Below, one piece after another: positions 1 through 6,877 of a stretch of DNA of 23,027 nucleotides; the first letter of the stretch is position 1; each line of letters starts with the position of its first letter. Source of the stretch: Caldilineaceae bacterium. GTDB lineage: Bacteria; Chloroflexota; Anaerolineae; Caldilineales; Caldilineaceae. Where the stretch lies: contig JAPPKT010000075.1 in assembly GCA_028819675.1 (NCBI GenBank), positions 1-23,027 on the forward strand, read 5' to 3'. A program made the position numbers and the translations under genes. Under the pieces are notes generated by a model. The model saw nothing but the letters and a program-made list of their open reading frames with translations, did no database searches and was not told the DNA's origin.

Positions 1-321
1 CGCAACGCCCCCTCTCCTGTCCGCGCCGTAGCGAGTGTGTGGCTAATTTGAAGTTTCGTCTCGCGGCGGCCGGGCTTCAACCCCCCAACCTCCGTCTCGG
101 CGCATGCCGAGTATGCCAGCGCAGGCAAGACAAACAAGGCAACTCCCTTATCTGCCCAATCTTCACCGCTACGACCAACGCGAGCCCGCTACAGAAATAC
201 TGGCGGTACATTCCCCCCGGAACGAACGCACAAAGTACACACACAGAACATGGCTTTGTAGTTACCAGTGACTTCAAACGAGGCCTTTGGCGTCCCACGT
301 GCCAATACGTATTGCTACCGT
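1..321. other. Gene-free edge of the window
   Basis: No reading frame here has a recognisable protein, a ribosome binding site or continuity with a neighbour. The frames that stay open on both strands give arginine- and proline-rich translations typical of chance frames in GC-rich DNA. I see no tRNA, terminator or convincing promoter. It lies downstream of the trmI stop codon and may simply be the 3' intergenic region. Confidence 0.5.
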
Positions 322-1392
322 TCAGGGCAGCTTTGGATGGGGTATCCGCCTCCCTTCTGGCTGCGACCCCCGCCTCGCTTCCTCTTCCGCTATCCGTTCT
401 TCCAGGATCTTGCGGGCAGCGTAGCGCTTGCGCTCCTCGGAAAGCCACCTTCCACTGTCTTCCGGATCAACGACCGGACGCGCCGAGGTAAGGAACACCG
501 TGTGGCCTACCATCGTGTCGTCGGGACGCAGGCGATCCGGTACCGGCTTGTAGCCGCGAACGAGAACCTCTTCTACGATAATGTCGGCAAATCCTGTCCT
601 CTCCAGTCCGTGCAGTAGGTCGCAGACCTGGTTGGTTGTGGGTACCAGGGCGACAAAGAAGCCTCCAGGGCGAAGGGCTTGACGGGCCTGCTCCAGGAAG
701 ATCCAGGGTGTACGCAGGTCCAGTACCAGGGCATCTGCGTTGGTCTGTCGGAACCCTTCGAGGATTGAGGCCGACTGTAATTCCACATACTGCAGAAGCC
801 CCATCTTCTCCAGGTTGCTGTGTGCAACCTGAAGGTGGTCCTCCCTGATTTCATAGGAAAACACGCGTCCGGTTGGAGCAACCGCCCATGCCAGGGCGAT
901 AGTGAGAGCTCCACTGCCAGTGCCGGCTTCGATCACACGACTGCCGGCCCGCAGGTTTAATCGGCGCACTACCATGGCCGCGTCTTGAGGAAAGATGATC
1001 TGCGTGTTCCTCTTGATCCGCGTCATCCGGTCGTCCAGTGACGGTTCCAGCAGCAGCATTGCGTGACCCAGATGACTGTACACAGTTGTGCCGTAGGGAA
1101 GGTCAATCAGATCGCCATGCTGGATCTTTCCAAGGTTGGAATGGAACGAACGCCCCGGCTGAAGACGCAGCAAGTGACGTTTTCCGCCACCGGTCAGCAG
1201 AAGTACAAGGTCATCGGCCGCCGTCAAAAGGGGTGCCGACCGTTCCCCCTCTGATGAAGAGCCCCAGGAAGGCCCCTCCCGTCGAGCCAGACCCTTTTCT
1301 GAGTCTTCCTTTCTTTCCGGTCTGGAAACCGGCGCACCTCTTGTTTCCACCAATCCGGCCTCGCCTCCACGCGGAACGGCAACTGCCTGCAC
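322..1392 (-). CDS. trmI: tRNA (adenine-58-N1)-methyltransferase, TrmI family
   Basis: This SAM-dependent methyltransferase is expected to make m1A58 in the T-loop of tRNAs as a cytosolic homotetramer. Numbered from the GTG at 1392, an N-terminal beta domain (about 60-125) precedes the Rossmann-like domain. Motif I is VIEAGTGSG (153-161), preceded by the TrmI-typical RNTQIIFPQD (128-137). The LDLRTPW segment (224-230) matches the place of the family's catalytic D-x-x-x-P-W motif. The C-terminal tail (about 320-356) is charged and rich in Arg and Glu. The start is uncertain: GTG 1392 lacks a clear Shine-Dalgarno and gives a roughly 50-residue extension of low-complexity charged sequence before the usual family N-terminus. 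TTG 1353, with GGAGG 10 bases upstream, is an alternative. The family call is confident; the start is not. Confidence 0.9.
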   Translation of the reverse strand: MQAVAVPRGGEAGLVETRGAPVSRPERKEDSEKGLARREGPSWGSSSEGERSAPLLTAADDLVLLLTGGGKRHLLRLQPGRSFHSNLGKIQHGDLIDLPYGTTVYSHLGHAMLLLEPSLDDRMTRIKRNTQIIFPQDAAMVVRRLNLRAGSRVIEAGTGSGALTIALAWAVAPTGRVFSYEIREDHLQVAHSNLEKMGLLQYVELQSASILEGFRQTNADALVLDLRTPWIFLEQARQALRPGGFFVALVPTTNQVCDLLHGLERTGFADIIVEEVLVRGYKPVPDRLRPDDTMVGHTVFLTSARPVVDPEDSGRWLSEERKRYAARKILEERIAEEEARRGSQPEGRRIPHPKLP

Positions 1393-1416
1393 ACAATTCT
1401 GGAGTAACGCGGGTCA

Positions 1417-1442
1417 GGTTCCCTTAAGCGAATCCAGGAACC
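1417..1442 (-). promoter_or_regulatory. Hairpin in the trmI leader
   Basis: On the minus strand GGTTCC (1442-1437) pairs with GGAACC (1422-1417) around a 14-base loop, between the candidate trmI promoter and its GTG. An alternative 5-bp pairing, CTGGA (1437-1433) with TCCAG (1403-1399), shares a base with the first stem, so the two helices compete. The hairpin is seen in the sequence; a regulatory role is inferred. Confidence 0.35.
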
Positions 1443-1453
1443 CTCTCTTGACG

Positions 1454-1483
1454 ATTATAGTCACTGATGAGCAAGATCGACAA
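1454..1483 (-). promoter_or_regulatory. Candidate sigma-70 promoter for trmI
   Basis: Read on the minus strand, a perfect TATAAT (1459-1454) follows TTGTCG (1483-1478, four matches to TTGACA) with an 18-base spacer. Transcription would begin near 1447 and give a leader of about 55 bases before the GTG at 1392. Confidence 0.5.
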
Positions 1484-1511
1484 GGGCTGGCGGCAAAGAG
1501 TCGCCCTTTCA

Positions 1512-1593
1512 GATACGCGGATACCTGCAACGGGGCCACAATGCAGGCACACGTGGTGATGGTTAGCCCCGTGTTCATCACCCTAAGCATATT
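1512..1593 (-). ncRNA. Candidate structured RNA: three-way junction with complementary loops
   Basis: Two adjacent hairpins have perfect stems. One pairs 1524-1529 with 1542-1547 (CCTGCA/TGCAGG) and the other 1555-1561 with 1576-1582 (GGTGATG/CATCACC). Their loops hold perfectly complementary 7-mers, ACGGGGC (1530-1536) and GCCCCGT (1566-1572), which could form a kissing helix. A closing stem pairs 1513-1518 with 1587-1592. On the minus strand this stem is a continuous 6-bp helix with one G-U wobble, while on the plus strand that pair becomes a C-A mismatch, which slightly favours minus-strand transcription towards trmI. The layout recalls purine-riboswitch architecture, but the junction bases do not match that class or any other I know. 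No clear promoter was found upstream on the minus strand. Confidence 0.4.
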
Positions 1594-1655
1594 AGTCGTT
1601 ATGAATTCGGAGCGTTAACGCAAGCAATTCGAAGGAGGGCACTCTCAAATTCAAA

Positions 1656-1684
1656 TTGACACGCACTTTAATGGGATGTAGAAT
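1656..1684 (+). promoter_or_regulatory. Strong sigma-70-type promoter for the duplicated-domain lipoprotein
   Basis: A perfect TTGACA (1656-1661), a 17-base spacer and TAGAAT (1679-1684, five of six matches) form a near-consensus promoter on the plus strand. Initiation near 1691 would give a 5' leader of about 270 bases before the ATG at 1965. Confidence 0.7.
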
Positions 1685-1690
1685 ACACAA

Positions 1691-1964
1691 CGGCCTGGCG
1701 GTTCACAGTTTGGGCCCCGGTCGTGCGCGGTTGGAGAAGTTTGGCCGGTGCCACGAATGGGATTGACCTGCCCGGACAGGAGTAATGGGGCCCGGGCCAG
1801 TATATTGCTAAGATCTCTTTCCGGCCGGCATGACTCAGGCCTTGAACTTGGCAGCCCGGAAAGGGTTGCAATAGCGGAGTCTGAACCAAGACAGCGAAGA
1901 GAAGTATACACAATTATCGGATTCTCAATTGTCGAGATCTACGTTAATTGCCAGGAGGCCTCGA
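1691..1964 (+). promoter_or_regulatory. Long 5' leader of the lipoprotein gene
   Basis: The stretch between the strong promoter and the lipoprotein start has no credible ORF. GGGCCCC (1712-1718) is complementary to GGGGCCC (1787-1793), which could close a domain of about 80 bases. The leader ends in a strong Shine-Dalgarno, AGGAGG (1953-1958), six bases before the ATG. The length suggests post-transcriptional control, but no known riboswitch class is recognised. Confidence 0.35.
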
Positions 1965-3023
1965 ATGCAGAAACGCGTCACGTTTTGGGCTGTGCTCTTG
2001 CTAGTCGTCGCGATCGCTTTTTCAGGTTGCACGGCCAGAATCGACGCTGGTTCTATGGTCGAGAAAGGGCCGGATGAATTCTACATCGACCTGCCGCCAA
2101 TCGTGATTGACTACGCATCAGACGGCACAGCCTCCATCGGCGAGCTATCACATATGATTGTCGGCAATGTCGAGCAGCCTCCGGGTATGCTCTACGTGCC
2201 TGAACCAGGAGTCAGGTTGGGGCTTGCCACCATACTGTACGGGCTGTCCTTGCCTTCGATTTGGGTGCAGCACTTTACAGCTTCCAACCTCCAGCACTTG
2301 CGCGTTGCAAACGGTGACGAAGGGATTCTGCTCTTCGCCAACGGGCAGCGGATTCCCTCGCTGGTATGGGAAGAAGAGTCGCTGGCTGCAACAGGCGAGG
2401 CCGTGTCCGCATTGGGCTTGGGCGTCCCCGCGCTGAACAAGGTGCTGCCAATGGTGCGGAACTTCAACCTTGGCGTCGTGCTAAGATTCCCTGTCCAGGA
2501 AGGGGTTGATGTGATTCCCCTTAGCGGAGTCGAAGAGAGTGCGGAAGTCACGATGGCGCGAATGCTGCAGCAGCAAGTCCTGGAGACATTTGGGGGTGCC
2601 CTGCCTGCAATCGATATACCCATCCTGTATCACGCCGATGGCAGTTGGACCTTGGGGGAACTGTCCGACATGGATTGGACGGTGTTGACCAGTACGCCAT
2701 TCTACGCACTGCGCCTTCCGCCTGATCTGATCAGCGGCTTGACCGATTCCGGCATCTACACTGTGACTCTGACTACCGACCCCGACGGCATTCACATCTC
2801 CTTGAATGGCATCGGTCTCCCTTACCTGTCGTGGGGGAGCGGAGAAGTGCAGAATGTGCTTGCCCTCTCAAAGCAGTTGGGCGTCTTTGACTCCGTATCG
2901 GCACTGGTACCCGGCGCCGATATGGACTCCGTTCTGTCTCTCGTGGAGAACCTGCTTCCCATTATCCAGGCGACCAACGCCAACATTACAATCTATCTGC
3001 CCGGTTCTGAGATGGGTAACTGA
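1965..3023 (+). CDS. Lipoprotein of unknown function with two copies of one domain
   Basis: This 352-residue protein is probably exported and lipid-anchored. The N-terminus has Lys-3 and Arg-4, a hydrophobic stretch (7-19) and FSGC ending at Cys-22, an acceptable but not ideal lipobox because Phe is at -3. ATG 1965 is chosen over the in-frame TTG at 1929 because AGGAGG lies six bases upstream and the signal peptide then starts correctly. Residues about 43-176 and 216-346 look like copies of one domain. Each has a P-I-x-I/L-x-Y/H-A-D-G opening with xGELS, then a beta-rich part, a G-x-x-x-P-x-L-x-W segment, a helical segment rich in Ala, Leu and Val, and a closing beta strand that ends L/Y-x-P. 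I recognise no named family. It has its own promoter upstream and a shared hairpin terminator downstream. Confidence 0.8.
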   Translation: MQKRVTFWAVLLLVVAIAFSGCTARIDAGSMVEKGPDEFYIDLPPIVIDYASDGTASIGELSHMIVGNVEQPPGMLYVPEPGVRLGLATILYGLSLPSIWVQHFTASNLQHLRVANGDEGILLFANGQRIPSLVWEEESLAATGEAVSALGLGVPALNKVLPMVRNFNLGVVLRFPVQEGVDVIPLSGVEESAEVTMARMLQQQVLETFGGALPAIDIPILYHADGSWTLGELSDMDWTVLTSTPFYALRLPPDLISGLTDSGIYTVTLTTDPDGIHISLNGIGLPYLSWGSGEVQNVLALSKQLGVFDSVSALVPGADMDSVLSLVENLLPIIQATNANITIYLPGSEMGN

Positions 3024-3087
3024 GTCTGGCTGCAAGGCTAATCCAACTGGGGCGGTTTGGAAGAGAATCTTGGTTCTGCTGCTCTTG

Positions 3088-3122
3088 ATAGAGCGGGTGT
3101 AGAGCTTCTACACCTGCTCTAT
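3088..3122. terminator. Bidirectional hairpin between convergent genes
   Basis: Positions 3088-3103 pair with 3107-3122 in a 16-bp stem with one G-T wobble and a 3-base loop. It sits between the stops of the lipoprotein and the convergent SIS gene. There is no long T-run on either side, so intrinsic termination may be weak or factor-assisted. Confidence 0.65.
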
Positions 3123-3208
3123 TGCTATTCTGGGACAGTGTACGCAAGGGATTTAGACGTACCTGAGAATCCAGGTTCCATCAATTCTCTAAAGGCTTAA
3201 GATCTGGC

Positions 3209-4255
3209 CTAAAGAGTCTCGGTCACTTTCTTGATGGTCCGCGGACGGTCCGGGTCGAAGTCACGAGCGGATGCCAGGAACAAGGCAAACAACTGACCCG
3301 GAATGATCGCAAGTAACGGTGACAGCCATTCGGGCGCTGAAGGGAAGGGAAACTGGGTGCGACCCAGATTCAGAAGCGATGGGTCATTGCTCACGCAGAG
3401 CAGTTCGGCATCCATATTGCGCAGCTGCCGGACAAAGCGTTCCAAATCCGGCAACAGCACGCCGGTGGGAGCAACCACAAAGACCGGAAATGCCGGCTCG
3501 ATCAGGCTCAATGGACCATGCAGAAAGTCTGCAGTGCTGTATGGTTCAGCTAGCGTGTAGGTAAGCTCCTTGATCTTCAGTGCAATCTCAAAGGCGGTGG
3601 AGTAGTTGAATCCTCGACCAACTACAACGCAGTAGGGCACGTAACGGTAGCGTTCTGCCAGTCGTTCTACTTCACTGTTCATGGAAAGAGTCTGTCGCAT
3701 CAGGTCCGGCGTCTTCTCCAGCATCGCCACCCCCTCCGCGTCGTCAGCCAGGTGGGCTGAAAGAAGCCCGACGGCATGGAGCTGAGCAGTGTACGTCTTT
3801 GTCGCCGCGATCGACCGTTCTTCGCCTGCCCTCAGGATCACCAGGTGATCCGCTTGTTCCGCCAGAGGCGAGTCCGCGGAGTTGGTGATTGCGGCAGTAA
3901 CGCAGCCCTGCCGCCTACCCTCTGCCAGTACGCTTACGATGTCTGGGCTTTGTCCGCTTTGGCTGATCCCCAAAACAAGCGTGTCTGGGGCGAAGAGCGG
4001 AGGTTGCTGATATAGCGTGAACAGGCTGGGCGTCGTCAGCATCACGGGGAGCCGGTTGTTTGCCCCCAGCAAATACTGGGCGTAACGCGCCGCATTGTCG
4101 CTGGTACCTCGTGCCGCCACGACGACTTGGCGAATGTCGGCGTTCTGGATGCGGGTAGCGAGTTTCTTCACACGGCCCTGCTCCTCCTGTGCGAACCGTT
4201 CAACGACATCCGGTTGCTGGTGGATTTCCTGGAAAAGTATGGATTCTGACCCCAT
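3209..4255 (-). CDS. SIS-domain sugar-phosphate isomerase/deaminase (GlmS isomerase-like, NagB-II type)
   Basis: This 348-residue protein has the two sugar-isomerase (SIS) domains of glucosamine-6-phosphate synthase but not its glutamine amidotransferase half. The likely substrate is an aminosugar phosphate such as glucosamine-6-phosphate, deaminated in the cytosol. The first SIS domain (about 40-165) holds the sugar-phosphate loop [10 protein letters not shown] (96-105) and [11 protein letters not shown] (148-158). The second (about 205-330) holds [10 protein letters not shown] (243-252), the counterpart of the GlmS ELKHGPLALI segment with its ring-opening His. The C-terminus [15 protein letters not shown] matches the conserved GlmS tail. 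The start at 4255 is preferred over upstream in-frame starts because AAAGGA lies about seven bases before it and the longer version would run through the divergent intergenic region. The exact sugar is not determined. Confidence 0.85.
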   Translation of the reverse strand: MGSESILFQEIHQQPDVVERFAQEEQGRVKKLATRIQNADIRQVVVAARGTSDNAARYAQYLLGANNRLPVMLTTPSLFTLYQQPPLFAPDTLVLGISQSGQSPDIVSVLAEGRRQGCVTAAITNSADSPLAEQADHLVILRAGEERSIAATKTYTAQLHAVGLLSAHLADDAEGVAMLEKTPDLMRQTLSMNSEVERLAERYRYVPYCVVVGRGFNYSTAFEIALKIKELTYTLAEPYSTADFLHGPLSLIEPAFPVFVVAPTGVLLPDLERFVRQLRNMDAELLCVSNDPSLLNLGRTQFPFPSAPEWLSPLLAIIPGQLFALFLASARDFDPDRPRTIKKVTETL

Positions 4256-4295
4256 CGTGAGTCCTTTCAAGCTGGAATATGCCCGTGTCCGTAAG

Positions 4296-4304
4296 AGTAT
4301 AACA
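4296..4304 (-). promoter_or_regulatory. Candidate extended -10 promoter for the SIS gene
   Basis: On the minus strand TGTTATACT (4304-4296) is an extended -10 element with no clear -35. It would start transcription about 30 bases upstream of the ATG at 4255, within the short divergent region shared with the acyl-CoA dehydrogenase gene. Confidence 0.4.
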
Positions 4305-4358
4305 CCTGTGCCGATGATCACGCCTTCGGCCCCTTGAAATAAATAGGGACAAACTGCA

Positions 4359-5498
4359 ATGTACGAACTTCCTGAAGACGTCAAGATGCTGCAGGAACTG
4401 GCGATGGACTTCACGCGTCGTGAAATCATCCCCCGCGCGGAGCACTATGATCAGAATGAAGAGTGGCCGTGGGAAATATTTCACAAGGCGCGCGAGGTTG
4501 GGCTCGTCAATCTCAACATTCCTGAAGAGTACGGGGGCATGGGCGCAACCGCACTTGAAGAGTGCGTTATCGCCGAATCGATGGCCTACGGGTGCTCGGG
4601 AATCCAAACGGCCCTGATGTTGAATCAACTTGCTACGTTGCCTCTGCTCATCGCAGGATCTGACGAGCAAAAGCGCCGCTATCTTCCCTGGATTGTGGAT
4701 GACGGCAAAGTTGCTGCCTACTGCGTGACGGAGCCGGATGCAGGGTCGGATGTCGCCGGCATAAAGTCCACCGCCTTACGGCGTAATGATACCTATATCC
4801 TGAACGGATCCAAGACCTGGATCACCGACGGCCCCGTCGCCAGCTTTTTCTCGGTTTTCGCAAAAACGGACCCGGACGCCGGCCATAGCGGCATCAGCTG
4901 CTTCCTGGTCGAAAAAGACTGGCCCGGTGTGAGCACGAGCCGACCCCTCGCGAAGATGGGCCAGCACGCTGCCCAGGCCTGCCAGGTCTTCTTCGAAAAC
5001 GTCGAGGTCCCGGCATGCAACCGGCTGGGAGAGGAGGGTGAAGGATTTCGAATCGCGATGAAGGCGTTTGACAAGAGCAGACCGGGCGTGGCAACCGCAG
5101 CAATTGGCGTAGCGCGGCGGGCTCTGGACGAAGCAGTCGCCTACGCTGGTGAGCGCACCGCGTTTGGTCAGCCAATCTCCCACTTTCAGGGCGTTGGCTT
5201 CATGCTGGCCGACATGGCAATCAGAGTAGAGGCTGGCCGGCACCTTGCCTACAAGGCAGCTTGGGATGTGGACCAGGAGAATCGCAACACGATGTCAGCT
5301 GCGATGGCAAAGGCCTATTGCGCAGAAGCGGCCATGAAGAATGCAACTGATGCCGTCCAGGTGTTCGGTGGCAACGGTTACAGCAAGGAATTCCCGGTCG
5401 AAAAGCTGATGCGCGACGCCAAGATCTACCAGATATACGAAGGGACGACCCAGATTCAACAGATGATCATCATGCGTGAACTCTATCGTGAGGGCTGA
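4359..5498 (+). CDS. Acyl-CoA dehydrogenase
   Basis: This FAD-dependent enzyme oxidises acyl-CoA to trans-2-enoyl-CoA and would pass electrons to electron-transfer flavoprotein. At 379 residues it has the normal family length. The N-terminal helical domain is about 1-115. The FAD/substrate segment [14 protein letters not shown] (121-134) and the WITDG segment (about 153-157) lie in the beta domain. The C-terminal helical domain carries [13 protein letters not shown] and [22 protein letters not shown]. Glu-361 in [10 protein letters not shown] occupies the catalytic-base position of short/medium-chain enzymes. Chain-length preference cannot be read from the sequence. It is divergent from the SIS gene; no beta-oxidation partner lies next to it. 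The ribosome site is weak (AGGGA about ten bases upstream). Confidence 0.95.
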   Translation: MYELPEDVKMLQELAMDFTRREIIPRAEHYDQNEEWPWEIFHKAREVGLVNLNIPEEYGGMGATALEECVIAESMAYGCSGIQTALMLNQLATLPLLIAGSDEQKRRYLPWIVDDGKVAAYCVTEPDAGSDVAGIKSTALRRNDTYILNGSKTWITDGPVASFFSVFAKTDPDAGHSGISCFLVEKDWPGVSTSRPLAKMGQHAAQACQVFFENVEVPACNRLGEEGEGFRIAMKAFDKSRPGVATAAIGVARRALDEAVAYAGERTAFGQPISHFQGVGFMLADMAIRVEAGRHLAYKAAWDVDQENRNTMSAAMAKAYCAEAAMKNATDAVQVFGGNGYSKEFPVEKLMRDAKIYQIYEGTTQIQQMIIMRELYREG

Positions 5499-5500
5499 AT

Positions 5501-5519
5501 ATGCTGTTACAGTCAGCAT
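5501..5519 (+). terminator. Small hairpin just after the acyl-CoA dehydrogenase stop
   Basis: ATGCTG (5501-5506) and CAGCAT (5514-5519) form a perfect 6-bp stem with a 7-base loop directly behind the stop codon. No T-tract follows, so terminator function is tentative. Confidence 0.35.
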
Positions 5520-5571
5520 CATTCGCATTCGCTATCTCGCAACCCTTCAATCAGGCGGGGCACTGCGATGA

Positions 5572-5608
5572 GGGGAACGTTTGGAACTGTCGGCATATTC
5601 AGTTCCCC
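5572..5608 (+). promoter_or_regulatory. Pair of mutually exclusive hairpins
   Basis: GGGGAAC (5572-5578) pairs perfectly with GTTCCCC (5602-5608). Alternatively GGAACTG (5583-5589) pairs perfectly with CAGTTCC (5600-5606). Both 7-bp stems use the same GTTCC, so only one can form at a time. They could act as terminator or attenuator for readthrough from the dehydrogenase gene, though neither is followed by a T-run. Confidence 0.35.
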
Positions 5609-5650
5609 GCCATTTCCCATTCAATAACAGGGCAAGCGCATCAAAATCAG

Positions 5651-5659
5651 TGGTATAAT
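5651..5659 (+). promoter_or_regulatory. Orphan extended -10 promoter
   Basis: TGGTATAAT is a perfect extended -10 (TG-n-TATAAT) without an obvious -35. No credible coding sequence follows for more than 1 kb, so it would drive a non-coding transcript or is a chance match. Confidence 0.4.
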
Positions 5660-5805
5660 TTTCCTGTGCCAAAACTCAGTTAGGCATTTCTGAAAGCGAA
5701 TCTTCATCATCAAGCCATGCCGCCCGCAGTTAGGAGATCTGGATGCGAGGGACGGCACGTACTTGGGCTCGTTGACATTTCCTCCTGACCAGGCGTCCCA
5801 CCGTA

Positions 5806-5828
5806 GGGGCACCCCTTGTGAGTGCCCT
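5806..5828. repeat. Palindromic repeat with CCTTGTG loop
   Basis: GGGGCAC (5806-5812) pairs with GTGCCCT (5822-5828), six Watson-Crick pairs plus one G-T, around the 9-base loop CCCTTGTGA. A second hairpin with nearly the same loop but a different stem lies at 23008-23027. This suggests a dispersed intergenic palindrome family rather than a gene-specific terminator. Confidence 0.45.
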
Positions 5829-5950
5829 CGTGGATTGACAACATAATGGGCCCGCAAATTTCAGGCCAGACCAACGTCAACGACTCCTGGACTGCCTACT
5901 GCCGACAATCTGTCTGCACAATTAGCAACAATGACGGCGAGCTGAAGTGC

Positions 5951-5970
5951 GCGCATATGAGCGCATAAGC
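5951..5970. repeat. Tandem 10-bp repeat, two copies of GCGCATA
   Basis: GCGCATATGA (5951-5960) is followed immediately by GCGCATAAGC (5961-5970). The seven identical leading bases recur with exactly a 10-bp period. Confidence 0.5.
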
Positions 5971-5996
5971 ACAAAAGAAACTATGGGTCAGCTACG

Positions 5997-6046
5997 ACCC
6001 GACTTTTCGCGAACTGACCCGACATGACCCGACCTGAACCCCCCGA
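5997..6046. repeat. 10-bp-period array of ACCCGAC, first cluster
   Basis: ACCCGAC occurs at 5997, 6017 and 6027, so on a strict 10-bp grid with the 6007 unit diverged. A further CCCGAC at 6042 is out of phase. The best units match the consensus ACCCGACATG. Confidence 0.6.
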
Positions 6047-6210
6047 CACGACACTCTACCCCCCACCGCCAGCCATCTGGCATGAGTCTGTCGTCTGGTA
6101 GAGCAGTGGATGAGCATCGAAGAGAACTAGCCAGAACCGGGAATAGACGCCAAAAACGGGAAAACTGATGCAAAAGCGTAACGCAAACAGAACTCAGAGC
6201 AAAAAATTTC

Positions 6211-6260
6211 ACCCGACTCTGCCCGACTTATGCCTACTTTACCCGACATGACCCGACATT
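6211..6260. repeat. 10-bp-period array of ACCCGAC, second cluster
   Basis: Five consecutive 10-mers start at 6211, 6221, 6231, 6241 and 6251: acccgactct, gcccgactta, tgcctacttt, acccgacatg and acccgacatt. Four keep CCCGAC and the third is diverged. This is the same unit as in the 5997 cluster, about 200 bp away. Confidence 0.65.
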
Positions 6261-6410
6261 TTGCGCCAACTGGGTCCCACCATATCAACCGATGCACAAC
6301 TCCTGTACATATCTCGATTGATCTCGTACGCGCCCACGCACGCCAGTCAGTCCCTCATCACAGCCCATCGAGCGATTTTCGTGTGCTGCAGTCACGGCAT
6401 CAAGAAAACA

Positions 6411-6440
6411 CTCGTAAACTCTCGTAAACGCTCGTCCAAC
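6411..6440. repeat. Tandem 10-bp repeat, CTCGTAAAC units
   Basis: Three consecutive 10-mers start at 6411, 6421 and 6431: ctcgtaaact, ctcgtaaacg and ctcgtccaac. The sequence is unrelated to the ACCCGAC arrays but has the same 10-bp period. Confidence 0.6.
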
Positions 6441-6700
6441 ACATACACGAGAATGCCAGTGACCCACCGTGTAGACAATCGGTCCGCGATGTATCAAATG
6501 CGGGCATCAGCACCCAAGGCTTTCATGTGCAGCAAAACTTGACCATTTTCCGCCGCATGACTCCCAACCCCTTTCGCAGACAGAAGAGCGCACAAACCGG
6601 CATCTCCTCCAAACGTTTCCGCGCCAGCTGAACAACAGACTATCTCCTGAAAGTTCTCTCCCAACAATATGCGTACGCCCTGATTCAACATGCGATTTCA

Positions 6701-6729
6701 TTGACATATGCTGCGAAAAAAGATAAAAT
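6701..6729 (+). promoter_or_regulatory. Near-consensus sigma-70 promoter for the EF-G gene
   Basis: A perfect TTGACA (6701-6706), a 17-base spacer and TAAAAT (6724-6729, five of six matches) are followed by a leader of about 140 bases. The gene then has a strong Shine-Dalgarno (GAGGAGGA, about 6867-6874) before ATG 6878. This is the best promoter in the window and suggests high expression. Confidence 0.75.
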
Positions 6730-6877
6730 GTCATCCGGCTGCAAGCCAGTGTCTTACTGACAAAAGTACAAACCGCGGCGGGCCCGAACTACTCGGCAAC
6801 TGCCGCTATAGTTCCAGCAACCGAAGATAGATCCAGTGCCAGTTTGAGGTCTAAGCAGATAGGTGTGAGGAGGATTC

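Larger units (their letters stand above)
5499..6877. other. 1.4-kb gene-free region
   Basis: No frame longer than about 90 codons is present, and none has a ribosome site together with a protein-like composition. The stretch instead holds competing hairpins (5572-5608), an extended -10 element (5651-5659), a palindromic repeat (5806-5828), several 10-bp-period tandem arrays (5951-6440) and the EF-G promoter (6701-6729). No DnaA-box cluster, integrase remnant or tRNA is visible. It may be a decayed locus, a regulatory region or the site of a non-coding RNA. Confidence 0.55.

Noticed and set aside
39..491. Open frame of 150 codons at the left edge
   Set aside because: It overlaps the 3' end of trmI on the other strand, has no ribosome site and is compositionally a shadow frame.
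1408..1443. Resemblance to TPP-riboswitch (GAACCTGACC on the minus strand) or SRP RNA (GGGTCAGG on the plus strand)
   Set aside because: The TPP partner boxes CTGAGA and GGATAATGCCAG and the SRP GGAA loop with AGCAG are missing.
1464..1471. CTGATGAG, the first conserved box of a hammerhead ribozyme
   Set aside because: The required CGAAA box after stem II and a cleavage triplet in a pairing context are absent, so it is a chance match.
5835..5840. TTGACA as a -35 promoter element
   Set aside because: No -10-like hexamer occurs at 16-18 bases downstream.
5951..6440. CRISPR array
   Set aside because: Repeat units are only 7-10 bp in direct tandem without spacers, and no cas gene is present.
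5988..6691. Short open frames on both strands in the gene-free region (60-93 codons)
   Set aside because: They lack ribosome sites and protein-like composition, and cross the repeat arrays in several frames.
5499..6877. Replication origin in the gene-free repeat region
   Set aside because: No DnaA boxes (TTATNCACA-like), no dnaA/dnaN neighbours and no long AT-rich unwinding element were seen.
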